Source of the DNA: DASRQK01 sp040392005
GTDB taxonomy: Bacteria; Bacteroidota; Bacteroidia; Sphingobacteriales; Sphingobacteriaceae
Direction: 5' to 3'
Assembly (NCBI GenBank): GCA_040392005.1
Contig: JBEBWT010000025.1
Span: 1 to 28,203 of the forward strand
DNA: 28,203 nt
Shown piece by piece: positions 1 through 8,352 of this stretch. Position 1 is the stretch's first letter. Each line of letters begins with the position of its first letter. The position numbers and the translations under genes were made by a program. The notes under the pieces were generated by a model that did no database searches, was not told where the DNA came from, and saw only the letters and a program-made list of their open reading frames with translations.

Positions 1-494
1 AAACCATCGAAGAGATCGACACCGTGGCAAAAGAGAAATTCATGGATTCCTTCAACCAGGTGCGGGAAAACTTTATCAAAGTATTCCGCTCTCTTTTCAA
101 TGAAGAGGACAGTTGCGATCTGATCCTGAGCGATCCGGACAATCCGCTCGAATCCGACATCGACATTGTAGCCCGGCCCAAAGGCAAACGCCCGCTTTCC
201 ATCAATCAATTGTCGGGTGGCGAGAAAACCCTGACCTCCACGGCCTTGTTATTTTCATTGTATCTCCTGAAACCTGCCCCCTTCTGTATTTTCGACGAGG
301 TCGATGCACCGCTGGACGATACCAATATCGACAAATTCAACAAGATCATCCGCGAATTCTCCGCCCAATCCCAGTTTATCGTCGTTTCCCACAACAAGCG
401 CACCATTGCCAGCACCGACATTATTTACGGAGTGACCATGGTCGAACAGGGCGTCTCCCGTGTGGTCGCAGTGGATATGCGGGAAGTCGCTTAG
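1..494 (+). CDS. smc: Chromosome segregation protein SMC, C-terminal end (5' part outside the window)
   Basis: The reading frame is open from base 3, so this is the tail of a longer gene. The translation carries the ABC-type C-terminal head of SMC: the signature LSGGEKTL near residue 71 of the visible part, Walker B FCIFDEVDAPLDD, and the switch histidine in FIVVSHNKRT. It ends in the usual short GVTMVEQGVSR strand. SMC dimers bind and hydrolyse ATP at paired heads and fold and separate chromosomes with ScpA/ScpB in the cytoplasm. The D-loop and signature residues look intact. A GTG at 24 is an internal codon, not the start. Rad50/SbcC has a similar head, but the DEVDAPLDD and VVSHNK wording is typical of SMC. 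Confidence 0.95.
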   Translation, partial: TIEEIDTVAKEKFMDSFNQVRENFIKVFRSLFNEEDSCDLILSDPDNPLESDIDIVARPKGKRPLSINQLSGGEKTLTSTALLFSLYLLKPAPFCIFDEVDAPLDDTNIDKFNKIIREFSAQSQFIVVSHNKRTIASTDIIYGVTMVEQGVSRVVAVDMREVA

Positions 495-517
495 CGGAGT
501 CGGACAACCCTCATGTA

Positions 518-598
518 TCAAACCTTAAAATCCAGCCCGATTTGAGCATATTTTCCCATTACAATCTCCAGATACCTTTTTTTATAATCAGCACCAAT
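518..598 (-). pseudogene. Possible C-terminal scrap of an unidentified protein
   Basis: On the minus strand, after an in-frame TAG, 26 codons read as a coherent basic/hydrophobic tail (ADYKKRYLEIVMGKYAQIGL, then DFKV and a stop). It overlaps the end of the HipA-like frame in another frame, so only one of the two can be real coding there. I do not recognise the protein. It may be the end of a third broken gene in this degraded stretch, or chance. Confidence 0.22.
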
Positions 599-855
599 CT
601 AAAATAGTTGATCATGCCCAATCCCGAATTGGTTGCATATTGCATTATGACCTTTCCGACACGCTCAAGGGACAACTTGGGTTGCACACCTGTTATCGCC
701 AATCGTTCATTCACCGTAATCTGCCCCAATTTGATCAGTTTTTCCTTATCCAATTCCAATGTTGGAACAGTTGTGGTACCAAAAAAGCGCCTGGAACAGG
801 TTGGATGATATTCACCACTATCAACCGGCTGATAACAAAATAAACAATTAGCCAT
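559..855 (-). pseudogene. Truncated HipA-family kinase, N-terminal fragment
   Basis: An ATG at 855 opens MANCLFCYQPV, followed by HPTCSRRFFG and, about 30 residues on, ITGVQPKLSLE. This cysteine-bearing start and the TGVQPKLSL strand are typical of the kinase half of Bacteroidota split HipA systems (HipT-like Ser/Thr kinases that phosphorylate tRNA synthetases). Only about 65 residues match the expected order. After KLSLE the sequence loses resemblance and stops at 559, whereas a full kinase has over 300 residues, so no catalytic site is present. The frame is open upstream into an RHS-repeat fragment, giving an accidental chimera. No HipB-like repressor is visible nearby. This is a dead toxin remnant. 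Confidence 0.7.
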
Positions 856-869
856 AAACACCCTCCGCC

Positions 870-1197
870 ATTGAAACGATAGATACTGCACCTGGGTAAA
901 CCGTGAAGAGCCGATCCTGCCCGTCCAGCCACGCTCGTTGTACTCATAATGGACCGAATCGATAAAGTTCGACCCGGTCAGGTCCCCGTGCAGCTTCTTC
1001 TGCCTCAGCTGGCCCACCTGGTTGTAGAACAACCGGCTCTGGATATACTCCGGCTGTGCATCGATCTGCTTGCGCGTGTCCACCAACCGGCCACGGTGGT
1101 CATATACATGGGTGGTCAGCACCGTGGTCACCGGGCCCGCCACCATATCTTCTCCGTCATTGACGCTTTTATAGCCAAAAGGAAGATACAGCGTATT
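870..1197 (-). pseudogene. RHS/YD-repeat protein fragment fused to the HipA remnant
   Basis: Reading on the minus strand from a stop near 1198, the frame gives NTLYLPFGYKS, then TTHVYDHRGRLVDTRKQI, SRLFYNQVGQLRQKKLH and VHYEYNERGW. These are YD-type repeats (YDxxGRL, YNxxGQL, YNERGW) typical of very large Bacteroidota RHS/wall-associated proteins that often carry C-terminal toxins. Only about three repeat strands remain, and there is no signal peptide, core-closing domain or toxin. Around residue 90 of the frame the repeat pattern is lost and the HipA-like start follows without a stop. The join suggests deletion or recombination between two accessory loci. Whether the frame is expressed is unknown. 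Confidence 0.7.
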
Positions 1198-1208
1198 TTA
1201 TAATGAAA

Positions 1209-1238
1209 AAGCCCTGAACCAACCAAGGAACAGGGCTT
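1209..1238 (-). terminator. Hairpin with T-run on the minus strand
   Basis: AAGCCCTG (1209-1216) pairs perfectly with CAGGGCTT (1231-1238) around a 14-nt loop. On the minus strand the stem is followed by a run of T, the form of an intrinsic terminator. It would back up the stronger terminator at 1365-1401 for transcripts from the lipoprotein gene. Confidence 0.5.
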
Positions 1239-1364
1239 GGAAAACCCAAACTTGAGAATATAAAAAAAATGCCCGACTGTCAGATCAAGTCTTAACTTTC
1301 ACAGCTTCTGTGTCTGGAATGCTCGACCTGACAGATGCTTTTGAGCTGATCAATCATGGTTTCG

Positions 1365-1401
1365 AAAAAAAGCCATTCCAATTGCTCGGAACGGCTTTTT
1401 T
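1365..1401 (-). terminator. Intrinsic terminator after the TonB receptor/lipoprotein pair
   Basis: A-run plus AGCCATTCC (to 1379) pairs with GGAACGGCT plus a T-run (1388-1401) with one mismatch and an 8-nt loop. It starts 42 bases beyond the stop of the minus-strand lipoprotein gene. The A- and T-runs on both sides make it work in either direction. Confidence 0.75.
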
Positions 1402-1442
1402 AACCAAACTATATATTATTAAATCCTTACAAACTACTCTTT

Positions 1443-2627
1443 TTACAGTCCCACAGTCCAGCCCTGTGCCCAGGATGGTACTCCCGCACCATTTCCGGCA
1501 CCGGTGGCATTGGCATTTTCAGTGAACATCACCGTGATATCACTTTCTACACCGGCCGTGTTTTTACCGACTGATTTGGTACCTACGTTAATGAAACGTA
1601 CGTTGGTAGCTTTGATCTGGCCATTGCCCACATAAGCGATCCCTTCGTCATGCTGCACGTCAAATCCTGTTTTCCAGTTGCTCAGCACCACGTTGTCGAA
1701 GATCGCTTTGGTTCCTACACGCAGTTTGATCGCCTGTGGTTCGTCACCGCCATCACCGTTACCGATCAGGGTCAGGTTGTGGATGGTCGGGCTGGAGATA
1801 GGAGTCGCATTGTGGTTGTTGGCGTTGTTATCGGCTTCGACACCTCTATTACCATTATTCGTGCGGATACCATACCAGTTTTCACCGGTACCGTTCCAGC
1901 CTTCGGTCCAGTCGAACAGGTCATCACCTACGTTGCTGGAGATATTGTTTACGATCAGGTTTTTGGCATTGACCGTACCGCCGAACCACTCAAAACCGTC
2001 GTCGGAACCTTCATAAACCTGTACGTTTTCGATCACGGTACCATTGCCCACACCGAATAGGGACAGCCCATTGAATTCTTTCTCACTGTTATAGGAAAAG
2101 CCTGAATACTCGATACGAAGGTATTTGATGGAACCAGAATTATCGTTGACATCTGTCCCTCCATAGGTCAGGTCAGAAACCTCTGCCTGGGCCGTAGCTC
2201 CCTTATTGATCGGAGCACGGCCTGCCAATACCAATCCGCCCCAGGCACCTGGAATAGTTTGGGTAGCCGTCATGACTACCGGTTGGGTAGAAGTACCTTC
2301 CACAAAGATCTGGCCTCCCTGTGCTACTGCGATGTAACGTGCAGCACCAAAGTCATTGGCAGAAGATACGGGAGTTGCTTCGATTTTGACACCGGCTTTG
2401 ATGGTCAGTTTCGCACCGTCACCTACTACCAGACGACCCGTCAATTTATAGGTACCTGACTCCAACACTACATTGTCGCCGGTCGCAAGTTCACCTTTCA
2501 GGTCATCGCGGACCACGATAAATCCATCTTCATCCACGATCGGCTCTTTATCTTTTTTACAAGATACTGCAGTTACTGCCACAAACAGCATTGCGATGCC
2601 CATCAGTTTTTTCCAATTCTTTTCCAT
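1443..2627 (-). CDS. Surface lipoprotein with a right-handed beta-helix, partner of the TonB receptor
   Basis: 394 residues. Residues 1-23 form a lipoprotein signal ending in AVSC, so Cys23 is the likely lipidated residue, followed by charged KKDKE. The rest is rich in Gly, Asn, Asp and Val and repeats short strands such as AKLTIKAGVKIEA, SIKYLRIEYSGFS, TVIENVQVYEGSDDG and PTIHNLTLIGNG, a parallel beta-helix pattern. GSDDGFEWFGGTV is a conserved-looking loop that could bind a metal or glycan. It lies 140 bases downstream of the TonB receptor on the same strand and ends at a strong terminator, so the two are probably one transcript. Such proteins usually serve as the cell-surface ligand-binding partner of the receptor. 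The ligand cannot be read from the sequence. Some databases mislabel relatives as multidrug transporters, which the sequence does not support. Confidence 0.85.
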   Translation of the reverse strand: MEKNWKKLMGIAMLFVAVTAVSCKKDKEPIVDEDGFIVVRDDLKGELATGDNVVLESGTYKLTGRLVVGDGAKLTIKAGVKIEATPVSSANDFGAARYIAVAQGGQIFVEGTSTQPVVMTATQTIPGAWGGLVLAGRAPINKGATAQAEVSDLTYGGTDVNDNSGSIKYLRIEYSGFSYNSEKEFNGLSLFGVGNGTVIENVQVYEGSDDGFEWFGGTVNAKNLIVNNISSNVGDDLFDWTEGWNGTGENWYGIRTNNGNRGVEADNNANNHNATPISSPTIHNLTLIGNGDGGDEPQAIKLRVGTKAIFDNVVLSNWKTGFDVQHDEGIAYVGNGQIKATNVRFINVGTKSVGKNTAGVESDITVMFTENANATGAGNGAGVPSWAQGWTVGL

Positions 2628-2767
2628 TTCTTTAAAATTGCGTTTTTATATAAATTTTAATTTCACTACAAAAAAAGAGCTTTAGGGTGTCCTGATCGTT
2701 AATGCAGTATTATCAAATCATTAAACCCATCAGACCGGTTCCCCGGATCCGGTCACACCGGCACCCA

Positions 2768-5515
2768 TCAGAAGCGGTAATTGACGCCCAGTGAAAAGAA
2801 GCGGCCTTTTTTGTAGGACATCACGGGAATAGGGCCACTGGCATTCGCCTGCACCCTTTCATAGCTGGGGTCCAGGAGATTTTTGACCATCAGATCCATT
2901 CCGAACCGGCGGTTGATCCGGCTTTTCACAATAAAATCAAAGGTGCCGATACCCTGGTCCACCAGATTGCCCCGCTGCTCCACTCCGAGGGAGTAAATCT
3001 TGTCCGAAGCATAGGAATAAGCGAGGGTGGTCATGATATTGCCCACATTTGACCAGCGTTTGGTATAGGTCAGATCGACATTGACCAGCAGATCCGAAGC
3101 ACCGGTAAAGCTGGACCGGGTGTCGGTCAGATTGATTTTCAGTGCTGTTTCTCGGGCCACTTTCTCCGAATTGAGATCCTGGCTGGTATTCATATAGGCC
3201 GCATTGAACCCCAGGGAAAGGGCATCTGCCCCATTCCGCAGACTGAAAAGATCTTTGCGGAGCTCTACCTCTACCCCTATTACGGTGCCGGCATCCCCTG
3301 TATTGATAAAGGAAATATCATTGGAGGAAGAGGCGATGGTGGTCTCGTTGATGGGGTTCTGTATGTATTTCCCGAAGGCCGTCACCGAAAACAATTCGCC
3401 CGCAGCCGGGAAAAATTCCCACTTCAGGTCCAGGTTGTAATTGTCGGATGGATACAAATCCGGGTTTCCGCGTTTCTTGTCCGGGATATCCTCATAGACA
3501 AACAGCGCGCGCTCCTTGAACTGCGGCAGGGTATAGGTCTTGCTGGCTGCCAGGCGCAGGTTCTGGGATTCGGTCAGCTCGTATTTGAGGTTGAGGTTGG
3601 GCAATACGGCATGCTTGGTGAAGGTATTGCTGCGGGCTTCCGGATCCAGTTGGGTCCGCCAGTCCACCCGTTGCCTCAGGTATTCATAACGCATGCCCAG
3701 CACCGAAGTCAGTCGGTCGGACAGGTGGTGCTCCCAGCTCAGGTATCCGGCATGGATGTCCTGCTCACCGGAATAGGTCTGCGGTGTCTCACCGGCAAAG
3801 GCCTCGATCCGGAAATAGTTGTTGTTGTAGTTCTGCGCATTGAAGAACGCATCCAGATCAGCGGGATCGATCAGTGTCTGGAGGTAGGTGCCGTCCACCC
3901 TGAAATTGAATTGTATGGCTTCAAAATCCCGTCTTTTCATGCGTCCGCTGTACCCTGCCCGGATCAGGCCGCTGGGATCGTATTCATCACCCAGCTTGTA
4001 GGTGGTATTGAGATTGAGGGCATATTCCTGCTCGTCCAACCGCTGGTTGTAGCGGTGGTTGTCCGTGGTGGTGTTCTGGATCAGCACGTAGCCGTCACGG
4101 GCCGGCTGGTACCGCAGGGTATTCTGGATGCGGTCCGGCATTTCACCGGCGACCGTATTGGCCGAAAGGCCCCAGTCAAAGTCAAGCCGATCGGTCAGTT
4201 GATGTTTGCCCAGCAACTGATTGACAAAAAGTCTGGTCTGCGTATAGGTGCCCCGCTGCATCAGGCCATTGTTGTCCTCGGCCAGATCCCGGATAAAGCC
4301 GGTAAACAGATCATTGGTCTGCTGGCTGCTGTTCACAAACAGGAAGTTGTAGGAAAGCTTGTTTTTTGCGTTCAGGAGATAATTGGCATTGAATAATCCG
4401 GTGGTATTGGTGTTCTGGGCAAAGCGTTCCTGATCCAGTGACAGCAGGTTGGCGCCCTGGGCATTGACGGCCCGGTTGAATCCCTGTCTGTATTCAAAAT
4501 CACTTCCGTAACTGGCGGAAGCAAAAAGATTCAGGCGGCCTTCATTCCCCAGATTGAACGATTTCCCGCCCAGCAGGCGCAACGATCCGGGATAGAGGAA
4601 GCGTGCCTGCGGATTCATGGAATGTTGGAAATTGAACCCTCCCAATGGATTGTCGGGGATCTGATAGGTGGAATAGCCCCAGCGGCCTGGGCCCTCGTGC
4701 AAGCGGAAATCACCGCTGTGTTCCAGGGCCAGGGAATTGACCGTGGAGGATACCGAAACCTCAAACAGGCTTCGGGCATTGAAGTCTTTGGAATAGATAT
4801 CAATATTGCCCCCGGCAAAATCACCGGCCATCTGACTGTTGTAGGTCTTATCTACGGCTATATATTCAATGATATCGGTATTGAAGATGTCCAGCAGGAT
4901 GTTTTTCTTTTCCGGATCATTGGACGGCAGGGGCAGCCCGTTGAGCGAGGTGGCATTGTAGCGGTCACCCAGTCCCCGCACATAGACCTGATTGGTACCT
5001 TCCGCTTTGGAAATACCGGACATTTTGGTGACGGCGCTGGCCGCATCGCTCAGTCCGCGGCGGGACAATTCCTGCGAGCCGATTTTCTGTACGATCATGG
5101 TGGAGCGCTGCTGCTCGGCGAGCAATGCGATCTCACTGCCCCGGCTCCTGGCCGTGGTGACCACTACTTCGGCAATATCCTCTCCCACCTGGGTGATCTC
5201 GATCTCCAGCGAGGTTTCGGACTCATTCTCCACGATGACCCCCTCGACCAGCGTTTGCTGGTACCCCACATAGGAAATACGCAGACTGTGCTGCCCCACG
5301 GGCACACTCAAAAACCGGAAGTTGCCGTCTGCATTGGACGTGGTGGTTTTGTTGGTTCCCTCGATCAACACCGTAGCTCCCTGCACAATATTTCCGGTCA
5401 TGGCATCCTTGACCACACCGCTGATATTTCCCAACTGGGCCTGGGCAAAGGCAGGTAAACTTGCGCTGAGCAGGCCGAACAACAGGAAAACGATCCCTCT
5501 TTTTGATACTTGCAT
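2768..5515 (-). CDS. TonB-dependent outer-membrane receptor with carboxypeptidase-regulatory-like N-terminus
   Basis: 915 residues. A signal peptide (MQVSKRGIVFLLFGLL to AFAQ) is followed by a beta-sandwich domain at about 27-115 (GNISGVVKDAMTGNIVQGAT, LRISYVGYQ). The plug domain follows at about 120-240, with VYVRGLGDRYNATSLNGLPL, IEYIAVDKTYNSQMAGDFAG and GNIDIYSKDF. The remainder is a 22-stranded barrel pattern ending in FFSLGVNYRF, with the terminal Phe needed for outer-membrane insertion. The receptor draws energy from TonB-ExbBD to import a ligand across the outer membrane. Its downstream partner is the beta-helix lipoprotein, not a SusD-like protein, so this is not a standard polysaccharide-utilisation pair. 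Length and end are normal. Substrate is unknown. Confidence 0.93.
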   Translation of the reverse strand: MQVSKRGIVFLLFGLLSASLPAFAQAQLGNISGVVKDAMTGNIVQGATVLIEGTNKTTTSNADGNFRFLSVPVGQHSLRISYVGYQQTLVEGVIVENESETSLEIEITQVGEDIAEVVVTTARSRGSEIALLAEQQRSTMIVQKIGSQELSRRGLSDAASAVTKMSGISKAEGTNQVYVRGLGDRYNATSLNGLPLPSNDPEKKNILLDIFNTDIIEYIAVDKTYNSQMAGDFAGGNIDIYSKDFNARSLFEVSVSSTVNSLALEHSGDFRLHEGPGRWGYSTYQIPDNPLGGFNFQHSMNPQARFLYPGSLRLLGGKSFNLGNEGRLNLFASASYGSDFEYRQGFNRAVNAQGANLLSLDQERFAQNTNTTGLFNANYLLNAKNKLSYNFLFVNSSQQTNDLFTGFIRDLAEDNNGLMQRGTYTQTRLFVNQLLGKHQLTDRLDFDWGLSANTVAGEMPDRIQNTLRYQPARDGYVLIQNTTTDNHRYNQRLDEQEYALNLNTTYKLGDEYDPSGLIRAGYSGRMKRRDFEAIQFNFRVDGTYLQTLIDPADLDAFFNAQNYNNNYFRIEAFAGETPQTYSGEQDIHAGYLSWEHHLSDRLTSVLGMRYEYLRQRVDWRTQLDPEARSNTFTKHAVLPNLNLKYELTESQNLRLAASKTYTLPQFKERALFVYEDIPDKKRGNPDLYPSDNYNLDLKWEFFPAAGELFSVTAFGKYIQNPINETTIASSSNDISFINTGDAGTVIGVEVELRKDLFSLRNGADALSLGFNAAYMNTSQDLNSEKVARETALKINLTDTRSSFTGASDLLVNVDLTYTKRWSNVGNIMTTLAYSYASDKIYSLGVEQRGNLVDQGIGTFDFIVKSRINRRFGMDLMVKNLLDPSYERVQANASGPIPVMSYKKGRFFSLGVNYRF

Positions 5516-5638
5516 AAAATCGAATAAATTTCCTGCAAGAATCCTAATTTAATGTTACCTCCCGATTAATGTAACGTGATTTAATAATTAGGTTTATGTT
5601 AAAATAAGGTTATGGATTTGTCCGGGGCCGCCCCGCTC

Positions 5639-5669
5639 TTGAAAATCCGCCCGGAAAAACTTATACTTG
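5639..5669 (+). promoter_or_regulatory. Bacteroidota-type promoter for the ABC/DUF3299-like operon
   Basis: TTG at 5639-5641, a 20-bp spacer, then TATACTTG at 5662-5669, one mismatch from TAnnTTTG. Transcription would begin near 5675. That is too close for an ATG at 5677 but fits the ATG at 5704. Confidence 0.55.
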
Positions 5670-5703
5670 TAATTCATTGTGTTTTTACAAGCCAATATTC
5701 GTC

Positions 5704-6366
5704 ATGGGAAAAGAACAACAAATCGATTTGCTCACACTGGAAAGTCTCTGCCACCAATATCCCGGGGGAGAGCAACTGCACTTCCCGGATCTGCGGATCG
5801 AAAAAGGAGAGCATACGCTATTACTGGGCAATTCCGGTACCGGAAAAACGACTTTACTGCATATTCTGACCGGATTGCTCAAACCCACTTTGGGGCGGGT
5901 GCTGATCGGCGGGCAGAACATCTACGAGCTGAGTACCCGGCACCTGGATCATTACCGGGGGCAGCAGATCGGCCTGGTTTTTCAGAATGCGCACCTGATC
6001 AACAGCCTGACTTTGCATGGCAATCTGCGGATCGCACAGGAATTTTCAGGTAAAAAACATGATACGGAACGGATTAATCGGACACTGGACATTCTGGGGC
6101 TGCTGGAGCACCGGGATAAATTCCCGCGCAAGCTGAGCCGGGGCCAGTTGCAGCGTGCGGCCATTGCGAGGGCGGTCATCAACAACCCTTCGATTCTGGT
6201 GGCGGACGAACCCACGGCCTCCCTGGATGATACCAACACCGGCAAGGTGATGGACCTGCTGTTTGAGCAGGCAGAGGTGCACGGGGCTACCCTACTGATC
6301 GCCACGCATGACAACCGGATCAAGGGACGGTTCAATTTCACCACCAATTTAAACGAACAAAAATGA
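5704..6366 (+). CDS. ABC transporter ATP-binding protein (LolD/MacB-like)
   Basis: 220 residues from the ATG at 5704. An in-frame ATG at 5677 gives nine extra residues but sits at the predicted transcription start. Motifs in order: Walker A GNSGTGKTT (42-50), Q-loop LVFQN (Q94), signature LSRGQLQRAAIARA (144-157, Arg replacing the usual second Gly of LSGGQ), Walker B ILVADEP (164-170), D-loop SLDD, and switch His202 in ATHD. Size and motif spacing match ATPases that work with FtsX-type permeases, such as LolD and MacB. Its stop overlaps the start of the permease gene (ATGA), so the two are translationally coupled. It should power that permease from the cytoplasmic face. The cargo may be a metal or a metal-related envelope function, inferred only from the neighbours. 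Confidence 0.92.
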   Translation: MGKEQQIDLLTLESLCHQYPGGEQLHFPDLRIEKGEHTLLLGNSGTGKTTLLHILTGLLKPTLGRVLIGGQNIYELSTRHLDHYRGQQIGLVFQNAHLINSLTLHGNLRIAQEFSGKKHDTERINRTLDILGLLEHRDKFPRKLSRGQLQRAAIARAVINNPSILVADEPTASLDDTNTGKVMDLLFEQAEVHGATLLIATHDNRIKGRFNFTTNLNEQK

Positions 6367-7763
6367 TGAATACGATCAAACTGGCCTGGCAATACATCAA
6401 GCAAAACAGGGCCACTGCCTTGCTCGGGGTCTTACTGGCCGCATTCGGCAGTGCGATCCTCTGTATCCTGATGCTGACTTCCCAGCAGTTGGAAAATCAA
6501 CTGGACCACAATAGCCGGGGGATCGATCTGGTGGTCGGTGCCAAAGGAAGCCCTACCCAACTGATCCTGAGCAGTATCTATCATGTGGATAACCCGACGG
6601 GCAATATCAAACTGGAGGAAGCCCAGCGACTGGCCATGAATCCGTTCGTGCGGCTGGCCGTACCACTGGCTCTGGGCGACAATTTCAAAGGCCACCGTAT
6701 CATCGGGACCGACAGTACCTTTTTGCAGATCTACAATCTGTCCATGGGAAAAGGCCGGATGTGGGAACAGGATTTCGAAGCAGTGATCGGGGCGGAAGTG
6801 GCATCCAAACAGGGCTTGAAAATCGGGGATCAGTTTGTGGGGGCCCACGGATTGAGCGAAGAAGGACATATACACGGGAACCACCCCTTTGTGGTGACCG
6901 GCATCCTGGAAAAATCGGGGCGGCTGACCGACCGGCTGATCCTCACCACAGTGAGCAGCGTCTGGGCGATCCATGGGCTGCACGGGGATGAGGAGGGGGG
7001 ACATGATGATCATGGAGAGCATGAACATGCGGATCACGGAGATGGGGAGCATGATGAGCATGATCATGCCGATCATGGAGATGGGGAGCATGCAGAACAC
7101 GATCATGCCGATCACGACCACGGAGCCAATGCCGAAGATACCAGCGGAGCCAATGAGGACTCCGATGATGCCGAAGAGCCGACCTTTGTAAAAAGCATGG
7201 TGGATCATGGCACGCCCGATCTGGAGATTACCGCCATGCTGATCCAGTACAGCAATCCTGCTGCTATCGGCCAATTGCCCCGCATGATCAATCAAAGCAC
7301 CAGCATGCAGGCGGCTTCCCCCGCGCTGGAAAGTGCCCGCCTCTTTTCATTACTGGGCGTAGGCATTGATTCCCTGCAATTGCTCGCCTATATTATTATG
7401 TTCATGGCCGCATTCAGCGTATTTATCAGTCTGTACAACGCCTTCAAAAACCGGAAATACGACCTGGCGATTATGCGTACACTGGGTGCCTCCCGTGGCA
7501 AATTATTTGGTATAGTAATTGCCGAAGGCATTATGATCACCTTGTTTGGTGCCCTGCTGGGAATCGTATTGGGACACCTGGCCATGTACATGATCAGTTT
7601 GCAGGCAGGAAACGCCGGTTCACTGATCTCCGCATTCCAGTTTGCGCCAGAAGAAGCCTGGCTGCTGGCCGTCGGAGTCAGCATCGGATTTGTAGCCGCC
7701 GTCATTCCGGCCCTGAAAGCGTATAATACGCCTATTTCGGAAACACTGGCCGAATCGGATTAG
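6363..7763 (+). CDS. FtsX-type ABC permease with His/Asp-rich periplasmic loop
   Basis: 466 residues. Four membrane segments fit the FtsX/MacB layout: about 19-39, 338-360, 385-412 and 433-453, with a large periplasmic domain between the first two. MRTLGASRGKLFGIVIAEG (about 371-389) is the coupling region typical of FtsX permeases. Residues 204-255 form a loop packed with His, Asp and Glu built from a 13-residue repeat (HADHGDGEHxEHD), the kind of segment that binds zinc, nickel or copper. It starts inside the ATPase stop codon; ATG at 6363 or 6366 are both possible. With the ATPase and the small exported protein downstream it looks like one metal-responsive module. I recall a similar set in the zinc-regulated zrg locus of Vibrio, which needs checking. 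Direction of transport cannot be told from sequence. Confidence 0.9.
   Translation: MMNTIKLAWQYIKQNRATALLGVLLAAFGSAILCILMLTSQQLENQLDHNSRGIDLVVGAKGSPTQLILSSIYHVDNPTGNIKLEEAQRLAMNPFVRLAVPLALGDNFKGHRIIGTDSTFLQIYNLSMGKGRMWEQDFEAVIGAEVASKQGLKIGDQFVGAHGLSEEGHIHGNHPFVVTGILEKSGRLTDRLILTTVSSVWAIHGLHGDEEGGHDDHGEHEHADHGDGEHDEHDHADHGDGEHAEHDHADHDHGANAEDTSGANEDSDDAEEPTFVKSMVDHGTPDLEITAMLIQYSNPAAIGQLPRMINQSTSMQAASPALESARLFSLLGVGIDSLQLLAYIIMFMAAFSVFISLYNAFKNRKYDLAIMRTLGASRGKLFGIVIAEGIMITLFGALLGIVLGHLAMYMISLQAGNAGSLISAFQFAPEEAWLLAVGVSIGFVAAVIPALKAYNTPISETLAESD
7026..7103 (+). repeat. 39-bp tandem repeat coding the His-rich loop
   Basis: Two full 39-bp units (7026-7064 and 7065-7103) plus part of a third encode HADHGDGEHDEHD, HADHGDGEHAEHD and HADHDHG. 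Units are in frame and differ at few bases, so copy number could vary between strains without breaking the permease. Confidence 0.85.
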
Positions 7764-7824
7764 ATCGATCCCCAGGTAGCGGATGGATCACACGACTAAA
7801 GAAATTGATAATTCAACTAAAAAG

Positions 7825-8352
7825 ATGATGTACAATAATAATATAATAAAAACCTTGCTGCTTTTTGCAGTACTGACCTTCGGAGTTTCCATGGCCCACG
7901 CACAGAAAGCGGTCATCGGGGTGGACCCGGCCTATCAGGACCCCTTTACCGTTGTACCGGACCATACTCCCATGATGAACGATGTCTGGGAAAAGATCAA
8001 TACCCTGATGTACAAGGTGACCAAGAAGGACAACCAAACGATTTACACCCCGTATTTCCCGCCCGAATTGAAAGGGCTGGAAAATAAAACCGTCGAACTG
8101 CCCGGTTATCTCGTACCGCTGCACGGGGGCCGTACCCACGACACCTTTATGCTGTCCGTACTGCCCATCATGCAATGCAGTTTCTGCGGCACCAACGATA
8201 TCCCGCCCATGATCGAGGTGATCATGAAAAAAGGCAAGAACGTGCGCTTTACCGAAGATCCGATCAAAATAAAAGGCAAGGTATTCCTCAATACGGATAT
8301 ATCAAAGGGCAATGCCGAGATCCAGATCCGGGATGCGGAATTGGTCAATTGA
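7825..8352 (+). CDS. Exported DUF3299-like protein of the metal-associated ABC operon
   Basis: 175 residues from ATG 7825 (7828 also possible). An ATG at 7783 would add a charged leader before the signal and is less likely. Residues 1-26 form a clear signal peptide ending in AHAQ. The mature part holds GLENKTVELPGYLVPLHGG and a cysteine pair in MQCSFCGTNDIPPMIEV. The pattern of 'gyl-pl' strand, then Cys and a Pro-Pro motif, then a closing beta-rich end, is what I know from the DUF3299 group, periplasmic proteins found beside FtsX-type ABC genes in proteobacteria. It begins 61 bases after the permease stop, so it is probably in the same operon. The two cysteines and nearby His could form a metal site. 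Exact function is unknown. Confidence 0.75.
   Translation: MMYNNNIIKTLLLFAVLTFGVSMAHAQKAVIGVDPAYQDPFTVVPDHTPMMNDVWEKINTLMYKVTKKDNQTIYTPYFPPELKGLENKTVELPGYLVPLHGGRTHDTFMLSVLPIMQCSFCGTNDIPPMIEVIMKKGKNVRFTEDPIKIKGKVFLNTDISKGNAEIQIRDAELVN

Larger units (their letters stand above)
1198..1442. other. Gene-free stretch with hairpins
   Basis: No plausible coding frame is present. Besides the two terminator-like hairpins listed separately, 1277-1283 (CTGTCAG) can pair with 1328-1334 (CTGACAG), enclosing a small CACAG-CTT-CTGTG hairpin near 1300-1312. I see no promoter that would make this an RNA gene. Confidence 0.4.

Noticed and set aside
1277..1334. Possible small RNA gene from nested hairpins
   Set aside because: No promoter match and weak stems; kept only as a note on the gene-free stretch.
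3611..4396. Plus-strand open frame opposite the TonB receptor (261 codons)
   Set aside because: Antisense shadow of a clear receptor gene, with no family pattern.
6432..7295. Minus-strand open frame opposite the permease with Met/Ile-rich stretch
   Set aside because: The Met/Ile run is the complement of the His/Asp repeats; no independent support.
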